From contig DYKI01000006.1 of NCBI GenBank assembly GCA_020722705.1, positions 31,867 through 83,224 of the forward strand: 51,358 bases of DNA, in the 5' to 3' direction. Shown here piece after piece: positions 24,528-33,013 of this stretch (positions within the stretch are counted from its first letter, which is position 1; each line of letters opens with the position of its first letter). Below the pieces are notes generated by a model that worked only from the letters and a program-made list of their open reading frames with translations, did no database searches and was not told the origin of the DNA. The position numbers and the translations under genes were made by a program. The stretch is from Chthonomonas calidirosea (GTDB lineage Bacteria > Armatimonadota > Chthonomonadetes > Chthonomonadales > CAJBBX01).

Positions 24528-26513
24528 CTACGGCCAAAACGCGTAGGTGGGCATGTCCAGCGTGATGCCGACCAGGGTCCAAAGGCTTCCGATCACGCAC
24601 TCGCCCAGGATGATGCCCAGGAAGAGAGGCAGCCAGTGGCGATAGGCTTTCAGACCGCCATAGCGAAGCAGCAGCAGCTTGATGATCCACGCAATCATCA
24701 GAGGGAGCCACAGCAGCGACAGCGACCAGGAGCTCGACACTGCGTATCCCACCGGATGGAATGGAAACCATCCGACACGCAGGCGCATCGCATTGAGGAC
24801 GAGCGTGAACAGGAAGCCAACGCCAATCGCGACCTGCGTGTTGAACTGCTGCTGAGGCGATGAAGGTGAACGGACCCAGCCGGCCATGCGTTCCCACGGT
24901 TCGCGTCCGAAGATGAGGTTCACATTCGGCGGCGCAATCTTCTCGGCTGCGCCCACTCTGTAGTTCTGGTCGAGCATGGCCCAGAAGGCGCACAGGGCCC
25001 CGTAGGCCAGGGCGAACAGCATCGCCCAGAAGAGCGGTCTGTACCGGCCCTCAACCCGCTCTGCGATCTTGAAGGCCTCGAGCTGGATCGGCATCGGGTG
25101 GGAGCGATACGCCCGGTTGAAGCCATAGAACATTGAGAACATGGCGAGATCGGCGCGCCCGATCTGGTTGGATTGCCGGACGGCAGGGATGATGCTGTCC
25201 GGTCCGGCCATGTGCAGGTCATGTGCCGGAGGGCCAAGCTCGGCCCGCATGCGGGTGATGGCGATGGCGAGGATGAAGTATATGGTGAAGAAGGCGGCGA
25301 TCATGGCCGGGCTCATGCCGCATGCGCGACAGAAGAAGTAAATCGCGACGGCGCCTGCGATAAGGCCCAAGACCGCAGCCCGATATGGGAGGGGCTCATC
25401 CTTGTCTTTCATGTCGGCGCTTCGCGACCAGACGCTGCGCCAGATTCGGATGAAGTGGCCGCGACTGACGAAGAGGGCGAATACGGCCAGTCCGACGTAT
25501 GCCCCAAACGACTGGGCCTCGACGTATGGGAAGCCTGGGATGTCGCCGTAGCCGAAAGCGGCCGTTGCGATCCGTTCGGCGCGCCAGACCCATGCAAAGA
25601 ACCATACCGAGAACAACAGGTCAACCGGCAGCAGCATCCCGAGGGCTATCCCGAACGGATAGATGGCGATGGGCGTCCATCCCATGGCGTTCCACGGCGC
25701 CGACGTGATGTACTGGTTAAGGTCCTGCAATGCTCCAAAGCGCTTGAGCGGGAGCATGGGCATGGATGGATAGAGGAACGCCAGACCGTTCCATGTCTCG
25801 AGCACTGCGGTGACGATAACGCCTCCCCAGAAGAGCCGGTTTCTGAACAACTCCGTGCGCTCGCTGACCATCTCGAGAGGAAGCGCGACGAGAGGATACG
25901 AAAGACGCTCGTTCTCGGTCCACTGCCTCCGCAGGAGCGTGTTGATGCAGAGCATCATGAACCCCAGCACCGTCAGCAGGCCCGTCCAATAGAGGACAGG
26001 TGTCAACCATGCGTAGAAGTTGCGCGCGACGTAGAACGAGCTCGTGCCTTCGTAGAAGCCTTTGAGGACCTGCTGATCGGACACAGACAGCCACTTCGGT
26101 ATGTGCGGAATGATCTCGGTCAGCCATCCGTTCTCGGGTCGGGCGTAAAAGTGGGCATGGGCCAGAATCGGCGTCAACACCTCGATCATGTCATGGCCGG
26201 CGATGGCGGAGCCGAGCGCGAGCATGACATAGGCCGAAAGCATCTCGGGAGGAGTCAAGGCCAGTCGTCTGGATATCCGTCGTACCACGGAGTTGAGCGC
26301 AAGCAGCACGGCGAGCAGGAAGACGACATTGAAGAACAACGAGATGGTCGTGGGATGCCCCGCATAGCGGATAACCTCCATGCGCGTGACCCAGAAGGCG
26401 TTAAGCGGCATGAGGATGACCGCGACAAGCATGGATCTCGGGGTGACCATGCGGACGCGGGCGCATGCGGCTGTTGAGCCCGCGGCTGGTGGCGGGGTGT
26501 TATCAGAGCGCAA
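24528..26513 (-). CDS. Multi-pass membrane protein, DUF6785/DUF6784-like
   Basis: A 661-aa polytopic membrane protein with more than ten hydrophobic segments. The features AYVMLALGSAIAGHDMIEVLTP, HFYARPENGW near 140-150 and a large central loop resemble the DUF6785/DUF6784 proteins common in Armatimonadota and Planctomycetes, sometimes likened to oligopeptide transporters; I cannot confirm the relationship. A TTG start at 26513 is favoured by gagg 9 nt upstream; ATG 26450 is the alternative and lacks a ribosome site. First gene of the minus-strand run leading into recN. Substrate unknown. Confidence 0.8.
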   Translation of the reverse strand: MRSDNTPPPAAGSTAACARVRMVTPRSMLVAVILMPLNAFWVTRMEVIRYAGHPTTISLFFNVVFLLAVLLALNSVVRRISRRLALTPPEMLSAYVMLALGSAIAGHDMIEVLTPILAHAHFYARPENGWLTEIIPHIPKWLSVSDQQVLKGFYEGTSSFYVARNFYAWLTPVLYWTGLLTVLGFMMLCINTLLRRQWTENERLSYPLVALPLEMVSERTELFRNRLFWGGVIVTAVLETWNGLAFLYPSMPMLPLKRFGALQDLNQYITSAPWNAMGWTPIAIYPFGIALGMLLPVDLLFSVWFFAWVWRAERIATAAFGYGDIPGFPYVEAQSFGAYVGLAVFALFVSRGHFIRIWRSVWSRSADMKDKDEPLPYRAAVLGLIAGAVAIYFFCRACGMSPAMIAAFFTIYFILAIAITRMRAELGPPAHDLHMAGPDSIIPAVRQSNQIGRADLAMFSMFYGFNRAYRSHPMPIQLEAFKIAERVEGRYRPLFWAMLFALAYGALCAFWAMLDQNYRVGAAEKIAPPNVNLIFGREPWERMAGWVRSPSSPQQQFNTQVAIGVGFLFTLVLNAMRLRVGWFPFHPVGYAVSSSWSLSLLWLPLMIAWIIKLLLLRYGGLKAYRHWLPLFLGIILGECVIGSLWTLVGITLDMPTYAFWP

Positions 26514-26849
26514 TGTCCAGTGCCTCAGGATAGGTGGTGTGGCTGAGTACGACTGACGATTCTACAAGCAGCTCCGAGTTTCCTGTGGACACCGAAAACC
26601 CGAACCCACGGCAGTTCGTCAATGGCGTTCCGATGGGCTTTCCGGCGGCTTCAGACCCGGCAGACGGAGCTTTGTGACGCACCTCCGGCCTCGGCAGCGG
26701 CGTCGAGCGACCGATGCGGCCAAGCGACACATCCACGTATGCTACACTGCCCAACGGAATGCCACGCGGGATAGTCCCATTCGACCGACGGGTTTCTGCC
26801 CGGCGACTACTACGTATACCTTAAAGATAGAAGGAGTACGCGCCTCCTC
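26514..26849. other. Intergenic region between divergent genes, no confident gene
   Basis: 336 nt between the DUF6785-like gene (minus) and cysE (plus). A minus-strand frame of 83 codons (26503-26754) opens with TTG, has no ribosome site and has no family resemblance I trust, though its stop overlaps the TTG of the downstream gene. The plus side ends in an A/T-rich patch (tacgtataccttaaagat, 26811-26828) that could hold the cysE promoter, followed by aaggag at 26831-26836 and two overlapping hairpins described separately. Confidence 0.5.
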
Positions 26850-26861
26850 GTGTTTACGAGG
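26832..26861 (+). promoter_or_regulatory. Two mutually exclusive hairpins over the cysE ribosome site and start codon
   Basis: aggag (26832-26836) can pair with ctcct (26844-26848), which would hide the ribosome-binding site. Alternatively cctcgt (26846-26851) pairs with acgagg (26856-26861) around a gttt loop, which would bury the GTG start at 26850. The two stems share bases 26846-26848, so only one can form. A switch in translation start is possible, but it rests on inspection only. Confidence 0.35.
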
Positions 26862-27563
26862 CTTCGCGAGGATATTCGGACAGCCTTGCGGCGGGATCCG
26901 GCGGCTCGGAACGCCTGGACTGTTCTGACCTATCCGGGCATCCATGCGCTCGTGATGCACCGACTTGCGCACGCCATGTGGAACATGCCATGGCCGAGCG
27001 AAGTCTGGAAGCTAGGTGCACGGATCGTGTCGCACATCGCTCGATTGCTCACAGGCATCGAGATCCATCCTGGGGCGCGGATCGGCAGGCGGCTGTTCAT
27101 TGACCACGGTCTCGGTGTCGTCATTGGCGAGACGGCGGTCATCGGCGACGACGTTCTGATGTTTCATGGGGTAACCCTTGGGGGTACGAGCGCCGAGCCG
27201 GTGAAGCGGCATCCGACGATCGGGAACCACGTAATGATAGGAATGGGTGCGAAGATCATCGGCGCGATCACAATCGGGGATCACTGCAAGGTCGGCGCGA
27301 ACGCTGTGGTCAACCGTGATGTGCCGCCGAACTGCACCGTCGTGGGGGTGCCTGCCCGCATCGTGATGAGAGACGGCCTTCGCGTTGACATCGAAGCCCC
27401 GGCGATGGACAACGTCACCAACCGAGTCGATCCGCAGGACGAGGTGATAAGAGAGATGCGTCAGAGACTGGAGTTGCTGGAGCAGCATATCGAGAAGCTT
27501 GGGCGTCAGCTCGCCGACCACGCGGACGTGTCTCAGTCCGAACAGGCGGTCAAGAAACCGTGA
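26850..27563 (+). CDS. cysE: Serine O-acetyltransferase
   Basis: A 237-aa enzyme that makes O-acetylserine from serine and acetyl-CoA, the first step of cysteine synthesis. The N-terminus [22 protein letters not shown] and [14 protein letters not shown] is typical of the short CysE form. The left-handed beta-helix follows ([55 protein letters not shown]). A coiled-coil-like tail ([16 protein letters not shown]) is an added feature. The GTG start is fixed by the conserved N-terminus; the aaggag site is 13 nt away, longer than usual. No cysK nearby. Overlaps the next gene by 4 nt. Confidence 0.95.
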   Translation: MFTRLREDIRTALRRDPAARNAWTVLTYPGIHALVMHRLAHAMWNMPWPSEVWKLGARIVSHIARLLTGIEIHPGARIGRRLFIDHGLGVVIGETAVIGDDVLMFHGVTLGGTSAEPVKRHPTIGNHVMIGMGAKIIGAITIGDHCKVGANAVVNRDVPPNCTVVGVPARIVMRDGLRVDIEAPAMDNVTNRVDPQDEVIREMRQRLELLEQHIEKLGRQLADHADVSQSEQAVKKP

Positions 27564-28993
27564 AGCGATGGACTATGGCGGTGACTGCCGTCTGCTTGGG
27601 TGCCATTGCAGGCGGTATCTCCGCTGCCAGTGCCCGGTTGGAGCGCGGCGGCGAGCGCCTCCCGGACTGGATCAGGATCGAAGGCCGGGCTTACACCGGC
27701 AAGTCGGCCGACGAAGTTTCTGCGGCGCTTGCAGCAGTCGCCTCTCAGCGACTGGCTGAACGTATCATCCTGGTCGTCACGTTGCCGGAAGGCCGCCGCC
27801 GCATGTGGCAGCCAACACGCAAGATGCTGGGGGGACGAGCGGACATCCGGGGTACCGTCAATGCGGCGTTCGCTGCGGCTCGCAACGAGGGGTTCTGGGG
27901 AAGTCTGACGCGAAGGTTTGTCGAGAGAGAGCCTATTGCTGTGCCGCTGGCCGTTTCTTACGATGACGGGACACTTGAGCGCTACTTGACGCGCATCGTC
28001 AGTCCGACGATTGCCCGGCCCGGCAAGCCTGCACGAATGGCACTGGTGGCCGGCAAGCCGCAAATCACGCCGGATCGGCCCGGCCTGACGCTCGACGCGG
28101 ATGCATCGGCATCCGCCGTGCGGGACTTCCTCATGGCCGGTTCAGGTGACCGGGTCGCTCTGATCACCAAGACCGTGCCCGTCTCCGTGACCGTCGGCGA
28201 TGCGGCCGGCATTGTCAGTGAGATTGCCCGATTCGAAACACACTACAGCGAGCGGGGCAACAGGCGCAAGAACCTGGAGCTGGCCTGCGCCAAGATTAAC
28301 GGCACCATCATCAAGCCGGGCGGTGTGTTCTCTTACAACGAGACGGTCGGTCCGAGGGTTGCCGAGGCGGGTTTCAAGCCGGCGCCTGTGATCGTGCGCG
28401 GACGAATGGAACCTGGCATCGGCGGGGGTATCTGCCAGGTCTCGAGCACCCTCTACAACGCAGCCATGCTCGCCGGTCTGGCAGTTGTGTCGCGCACCCA
28501 CCATGCGTTCCCTGTGCATTACGTGCCGCCCGGACGTGACGCCACCGTTGCCTATGGCTCCATTGACCTGAAGCTGCGCAACCAGGGCTCCACGGCGATT
28601 GGCGTGGCCGCCGACGGTTCCAATGGCCGTGTCGTGGTGCGGCTCTTCGGTACCCCTGTGCCGAACAGGACGATTGCGATCGAGCGCACCGGCATTGGGA
28701 GTTGGGCAGCGCCGGTGAAAACGGTCTACGATCCATCGTTGCCGGCCGGCAAGACGGTTACTCTGGACCGCGGTCATGCCGGCCACCGTGTCACAGTTTG
28801 GCGCGTCATCAAGCAAGACGGCCGGATGGTTGACCGGCACATCCTGTCGCGTGATGTCTATCGTGCGTTCCCCAGAGTGGTCGCGCGGGGAACGGCTCAG
28901 CCGCCACGTGCCGGCGTCACACGTCCGGCGAGCCCGGTCTTGGGGGCACCCGGTGGCGTGACCGGAGCCACGGAGGCCGCCCACCCACAATAG
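27560..28993 (+). CDS. VanW family protein with G5-like tail
   Basis: A 477-aa exported or anchored protein. After an N-terminal hydrophobic segment (about 5-22), a region of about 200 residues resembles the peptidoglycan-binding-4 domains that precede VanW. The VanW domain follows: [47 protein letters not shown] and [20 protein letters not shown]. The end ([20 protein letters not shown]) is G5-like. VanW proteins are linked to cell-wall functions, but the molecular role is not settled. It overlaps cysE (GTGA) and lies directly before the dcw promoter, which suits a cell-wall role. Confidence 0.9.
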   Translation: MKRWTMAVTAVCLGAIAGGISAASARLERGGERLPDWIRIEGRAYTGKSADEVSAALAAVASQRLAERIILVVTLPEGRRRMWQPTRKMLGGRADIRGTVNAAFAAARNEGFWGSLTRRFVEREPIAVPLAVSYDDGTLERYLTRIVSPTIARPGKPARMALVAGKPQITPDRPGLTLDADASASAVRDFLMAGSGDRVALITKTVPVSVTVGDAAGIVSEIARFETHYSERGNRRKNLELACAKINGTIIKPGGVFSYNETVGPRVAEAGFKPAPVIVRGRMEPGIGGGICQVSSTLYNAAMLAGLAVVSRTHHAFPVHYVPPGRDATVAYGSIDLKLRNQGSTAIGVAADGSNGRVVVRLFGTPVPNRTIAIERTGIGSWAAPVKTVYDPSLPAGKTVTLDRGHAGHRVTVWRVIKQDGRMVDRHILSRDVYRAFPRVVARGTAQPPRAGVTRPASPVLGAPGGVTGATEAAHPQ

Positions 28994-29067
28994 CCGCACT
29001 CGATCAGCGTTCCCCCTGAGCTTCGGCGATCCCCTCAAAAGTCCCGCATCTTTTTCGCGTCGGGTAG

Positions 29068-29096
29068 TTGACACCCTGCGATGGCACACCTATAAT
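29068..29096 (+). promoter_or_regulatory. Consensus sigma-70 promoter of the dcw cluster
   Basis: TTGACA at 29068-29073 and TATAAT at 29091-29096, separated by exactly 17 bp: a perfect match to the housekeeping consensus. The expected start point is near 29103, giving a leader of about 80 nt before the mraZ GTG. As almost all following genes overlap or nearly touch, this may drive transcription well into the cluster. Confidence 0.88.
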
Positions 29097-29106
29097 ACGG
29101 GCGTGG

Positions 29107-29150
29107 CAAATGATCCCATAACTCTACGTGGTAGAATGTCAAACAATCCC
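29107..29150 (+). promoter_or_regulatory. Possible MraZ operator region in the mraZ leader
   Basis: Just after the promoter are two similar 11-mers, caaatgatccc (29107-29117) and caaacaatccc (29140-29150), 33 nt apart, about three helical turns. Between them lies a short palindrome, tctac-gtg-gtaga (29123-29135). MraZ binds short direct repeats upstream of its own operon in other bacteria; these do not match the known TGGGA-type boxes, so the assignment is a guess from position. Confidence 0.35.
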
Positions 29151-29181
29151 GAATCCGGAGCAAGGGGCGGTACGACGTACA

Positions 29182-29628
29182 GTGAAGCCGGACTTTCGCG
29201 GAAGCTACCCTCATAACCTCGACGAGAAGGCCCGGGTCGTGATTCCGGGACCGTTCCGGGACGCCATCAGCGAAAAGGCCGTCCTCGTCTATGGTCCGGA
29301 TCGTTGTCTGATGGGCTTCAGCAAGGCGACCTGGGACGCGATGCTGGAGCGGGGAGGCCCCCGTGAGGCAGAGTGGCCGACGGCGTTCCGCAGGTTGGTG
29401 GCGACGGCGACCGAGGTGCAGAAAGAGCAGTCCGGTCGAATATCCATCCCGGACCATATGCTCGAGTACGCCGGGCTTCGGCGGCAGGGTCAGGCGATGA
29501 TCCTGGGGCTTGGGACCCGATTCGAGATATGGAACCGCGATCGGTATCTCGAGTACGCCGGCAAGATGTATGTTGCACCGCTCACGAGTGAGGCGGCACG
29601 GAGCCTCGGGCTCAGCGAGATGATCTGA
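29182..29628 (+). CDS. mraZ: Transcriptional regulator MraZ
   Basis: A 148-aa double AbrB-like protein that binds DNA and controls the dcw operon. The first half reads FRGSYPHNLDEKARVVIPGPFRD with VLVYGPDRCLMGFSKATWD; the second repeats the fold with QSGRISIPDHMLEYAGL and FEIWNRDRYLEYAGKM. The open frame extends to a GTG at 29128, but GTG 29182 gives the normal MraZ start (KPDFRGSYPHNLD) and length. First gene of the cluster, directly behind the consensus promoter. Confidence 0.95.
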   Translation: MKPDFRGSYPHNLDEKARVVIPGPFRDAISEKAVLVYGPDRCLMGFSKATWDAMLERGGPREAEWPTAFRRLVATATEVQKEQSGRISIPDHMLEYAGLRRQGQAMILGLGTRFEIWNRDRYLEYAGKMYVAPLTSEAARSLGLSEMI

Positions 29629-29643
29629 GGCCAGAGGGGTGGG

Positions 29644-30582
29644 ATGCGTTACGAGGACAGTCACGCCACGGTGCTCGGTCCTGAGGCTGTGGAGTGGCTG
29701 AAGCGTCCTCGCATGCAGACGATGGTTGATGCTACGGCAGGGCATGGGGGGCATGCCTGCTTGTTGGCGGACTGCATGCCGAACGATGGTGAGTTGGTCT
29801 TGGTGGATGCTCAGGCGGACGCGCTGGCCATCGCGACTGAGCGGGCGTCGCGTCCGGGTTTGCGCATCACGGCGATCCAGGGCAACTTCAGGCACCTTCC
29901 GGAGTTGCTGGGACAGCATGGCATTGGCGAGGTGGACGGCGTGCTCTTTGACCAGGGGCTCAGTTCCGCCGATATCGAGGGAGACCTCGGGTTCTCATTC
30001 CGGCGTGATGCGCCGCTCGACATGCGCCGCTCGCGCGATGTCGGTGAGACGGCAGCGGAGGTGCTGGCGCGCCTCGATGCCCACGAGCTCGCCCGTGTGC
30101 TCTGGGAATACGGCGAGGAGCGGTGGGCTGCACGCATCGCCAGGAGGATCGTGGACTTCAGGCGCTCGGAGCCGATCGAGCGCACCTCTCAACTGGTTCG
30201 GCTGATCGAGCAATCGGTGCCCCGTCGCGCGTGGCCGCGAGGCATTCACGTTGCCACAAGGAGCATGATGGCCCTTCGATACTATGTCAACGACGACATC
30301 AACGCCATCAAAGAAGCCATTGCGGGGATTGTGCCGATGCTGTCGCTCGGGGGGCGATGCGTTTGCATCAGTTTCTGCAGCCTTGAGGACCGAGCGGTCA
30401 AACATACGATGAGGTCACTCGAGAACCCATGCACCTGCCCTCCGGACCTGCCGCAGTGTGTATGCGGCCGCCGGCCGATGCTGAAGGTGCTGACGAAGCG
30501 CGGCGTGCGGCCGACGGCTGAAGAAGTGGCCGCCAACCGCCGGTCGCGGAGCGCGGTGATGCGTGTGGGGGAACGGATTTAG
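29644..30582 (+). CDS. rsmH: 16S rRNA (cytosine1402-N4)-methyltransferase RsmH
   Basis: A 312-aa SAM-dependent methyltransferase acting on C1402 of 16S rRNA. The SAM site is DATAGHGGHACLL (29-41); FDQGLSSADIE (102-112), ATRSMMALRYYVND (204-217) and SFCSLEDRAVKH (243-254) follow. It departs from the usual motifs in places: Cys245 where most have His (SFHSLEDR) and FDQGLSS where most have FDLGVSS. The Cys-rich tail CTCPPDLPQCVCGRRP (263-278) is typical of Firmicutes and related phyla. Second gene of the dcw cluster. Confidence 0.95.
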   Translation: MRYEDSHATVLGPEAVEWLKRPRMQTMVDATAGHGGHACLLADCMPNDGELVLVDAQADALAIATERASRPGLRITAIQGNFRHLPELLGQHGIGEVDGVLFDQGLSSADIEGDLGFSFRRDAPLDMRRSRDVGETAAEVLARLDAHELARVLWEYGEERWAARIARRIVDFRRSEPIERTSQLVRLIEQSVPRRAWPRGIHVATRSMMALRYYVNDDINAIKEAIAGIVPMLSLGGRCVCISFCSLEDRAVKHTMRSLENPCTCPPDLPQCVCGRRPMLKVLTKRGVRPTAEEVAANRRSRSAVMRVGERI

Positions 30583-30633
30583 GCAGAGAAGGGACGCACA
30601 CAGCCAGGGTGTGAGGGCTGAAGGGGGAGAGCG

Positions 30634-31050
30634 ATGGCGGTTGAAGCGCGGCGTTTCAGTGCAAGGATTGCCGGACGCCAACAGGGCTTCCGATCGGGAG
30701 GAGGAATCGGCGGCGGACAGGGCCTGATGCGCCAGGCGATAACCATAACCCGCGAGGCGAGTCCGTGGTTCGCCGCCGCCATAGTAGCGGCAGCTCCGTT
30801 CGTCGCTCACGGTATCGGCCAGGCCCGGCTCGGTCGAGCCCAGAACCAGCGCATGCGGCTGCTCAAGCAGATTGAGCGTGACAGGGTCGAAATAACGCTC
30901 TTGCGCGATCGTCTGCGGACCGTGTTGGCGCCCGACAATCTGGCGCGTTGGGCGGCCCAGCACGGGATGGAGCCCACAAGCGACGTCGTGCAGCTCGGGA
31001 CCAACGCAAATCCGACGGCTGCTCAGGCGACTTCCAACAGCGAGTGGTGA
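30634..31050 (+). CDS. ftsL: FtsL-like divisome protein
   Basis: A 138-aa single-pass protein. A basic, glycine-rich cytoplasmic tail of about 40 residues is followed by one hydrophobic segment (ASPWFAAAIVAAAPFVAHGIG, about 42-62) and a helical part (QNQRMRLLKQIERDRVEITLLRDRL) suited to a coiled coil. Sequence similarity to known FtsL is weak, as is normal; the call rests on topology and on the place between rsmH and ftsI. It is expected to form the FtsQ-L complex at the septum. Confidence 0.8.
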   Translation: MAVEARRFSARIAGRQQGFRSGGGIGGGQGLMRQAITITREASPWFAAAIVAAAPFVAHGIGQARLGRAQNQRMRLLKQIERDRVEITLLRDRLRTVLAPDNLARWAAQHGMEPTSDVVQLGTNANPTAAQATSNSEW

Positions 31051-31144
31051 GTGGCATGGAGGCACTCCGTGAGGGCCATACGCGCCGCATTCCACCGCGG
31101 GCCGCATCCAACCGCCGACCGGCCGAGAGGCGGCCTGCCGCGCC

Positions 31145-33013
31145 ATGATGCGTGCGCGCCACGACGAACTGCCCGACCCGGTGCAGCGCAACGCCCAGAT
31201 CCTGCTGTTGGCAACTGTGCTCGGGCTCGTGCTCGTTTTGCGCGTGGCCTACCTGCAAACGTTCAAGAAAGCCGAGTTCGTCGCAGAGGCCAAATCCCGG
31301 CGAGCCAAGATGCGCGCGATCCAACCTCGGCGCGGCGACATAACCGATCGCAACGGCGTACTGATGGCGACGACGCGCGACGTGCGTCGCGTCACGTTCG
31401 ACCCCGACCGCCTGCCAAGGGACAGCTCAGGCCGGAGGCCGAGCCGCGGGCATGCCCTGAAAGTCGCTCGGTTGTTGGGGAGCGTTCTTGGCATGCGCCC
31501 CGCTGACGTGCTCAACATCATCCTTTCGACCACGAATCGGCCCGGTGAGTACGATCGGTGCAAGATCATCAAGGAGAACGTGACAGCCGCCGAGGAGGCG
31601 GCGCTCCGGTGGTATTCGAGGAAGCAAGGCTATAAGGATCTGGTCAAGGGAACGGTGAACTCGGTGCACTCCGAGCGAATCTATGCTGGAGGTGACAGCT
31701 CGACAGCGCTGATCGGCATGACGATCCCATCGGCCTACGGCACCGTCGTCGGAACGGGTGGACTGGAACTATGGGCTGATACGCTCCTCACCGGCAGTGT
31801 CGGCTGGATGCAGGCGCGCGTTGATCCTGCCGGCGTCCCGATCCCGACGGCGACCGAGCGCGTCATCTCGGCGGCAGACGGCGCCGGCATAAAGCTGACC
31901 ATTGACATCAACGTTCAGCGCATCTGCGCGGCAGCTCTGGCCGAGTGCATGCGCGAGCACACTCCCGCCGGAGTGACCGCCATTGTTCTGGATCCGATCA
32001 CCGGGGATGTCCTGGGGATGGTCAGCCGGCCAAGCTGCAATCCGATGGACCGGAGCGCGCTCAGCAAGGGTTTCGAGCAGCTCCGCAATCGGGCCTTGAT
32101 GCTGTACGAGCCAGGCTCGGTCATGAAGCCCATCACATGGTGCATCGCTTTGGATGCCGGTGTCGTCACCCCCTCCGAGGTGTTCGCGTGTCCGGGCTAT
32201 CGGATGCTCGACGGGAAGAGGATCAACTGCGAGGCGCATCGGTCCCGCACGCCGGGGCCTGGCGAGAACATTGCCCGCATGGTGATCGCCAAGTCATGCA
32301 ACACCGCTACGGTCGGCGTGGGGCTACGGCTGGGCGCTCGGCGTCTCGTTGGCGGATTGCAGCGGTTCGGACTCCTGACACGGACGGGTATCCAGGCTCC
32401 GGGCGATAAGGCAGGGTGGGTCGAGGAGCGAAAGGCGGTGGAGGAACTCAAACGGGGTTCGACGGCCCGCATCGCTTTCGGACAGGCGGTCATGGTCAGC
32501 CCGCTGGCGCTGGCCGCGGCGTATGGGGCCATTGTCAATCATGGGGTTCTGATGAAGCCGCGCTTGATCCAGGCGATCACCGATGCAGCGAACCGGGTGA
32601 TCCACGAATACCCGACCGAGGTCGCCGGCAGGCCCGTCAGCGCTTGGGTGGCGGACGAGATGACTTCCTATTTGCGGACCTGCGTCCTGAAGGGTACCGG
32701 CAAGCGCGCGGCGATTCCGGGCTATGTGACCGGAGGCAAGACCGGCACGGCCAATAAGGCCGACCCCGACAAGGGGGGGGGCTATACTTCGCACATGGCG
32801 TCGTTCATCGGCTACATCAAGGCCGGCGATCGGCCCATCGTCATCGCGGTGGTGAACGATGAGCCGCACAACGGCTACCACGGGTCCGTGGCTGCAGCGC
32901 CAACCTGGAATCGCATTGCCAGGGAGCTTATGCTCCACTGGCATGTTGCGCCCACGAAGGCGGTTATCGGGGGGAAACTTGCCGACGCGACAGGGAGTGA
33001 CGGAAATGATTGA
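31145..33013 (+). CDS. ftsI: Septal peptidoglycan transpeptidase (class B penicillin-binding protein)
   Basis: A 622-aa FtsI/PBP2B-type protein. A single N-terminal anchor (about 18-36) is followed by the class B dimerisation region (QPRRGDITDRNGVLMA at 60-75). The transpeptidase domain has the active serine at Ser325 (SVMK 325-328), SCN at 384-386 and KTG at 532-534. All three motifs are intact. No PASTA domain follows. It works with FtsW in septal wall synthesis. It starts 94 nt after ftsL and overlaps murE by 8 nt. Confidence 0.95.
   Translation: MMRARHDELPDPVQRNAQILLLATVLGLVLVLRVAYLQTFKKAEFVAEAKSRRAKMRAIQPRRGDITDRNGVLMATTRDVRRVTFDPDRLPRDSSGRRPSRGHALKVARLLGSVLGMRPADVLNIILSTTNRPGEYDRCKIIKENVTAAEEAALRWYSRKQGYKDLVKGTVNSVHSERIYAGGDSSTALIGMTIPSAYGTVVGTGGLELWADTLLTGSVGWMQARVDPAGVPIPTATERVISAADGAGIKLTIDINVQRICAAALAECMREHTPAGVTAIVLDPITGDVLGMVSRPSCNPMDRSALSKGFEQLRNRALMLYEPGSVMKPITWCIALDAGVVTPSEVFACPGYRMLDGKRINCEAHRSRTPGPGENIARMVIAKSCNTATVGVGLRLGARRLVGGLQRFGLLTRTGIQAPGDKAGWVEERKAVEELKRGSTARIAFGQAVMVSPLALAAAYGAIVNHGVLMKPRLIQAITDAANRVIHEYPTEVAGRPVSAWVADEMTSYLRTCVLKGTGKRAAIPGYVTGGKTGTANKADPDKGGGYTSHMASFIGYIKAGDRPIVIAVVNDEPHNGYHGSVAAAPTWNRIARELMLHWHVAPTKAVIGGKLADATGSDGND

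Noticed and set aside
26503-26754. 83-codon minus-strand frame just upstream of the DUF6785-like gene
   Set aside because: TTG start, no ribosome site and no trusted homology; a faint likeness of its first residues to the start of aldehyde ferredoxin oxidoreductases is too short to use. The overlap of its stop with the next start keeps it barely possible.
29128-29181. Longer mraZ start at GTG 29128
   Set aside because: It adds 18 residues not seen in MraZ proteins and overlaps the leader palindrome; GTG 29182 gives the standard beginning.
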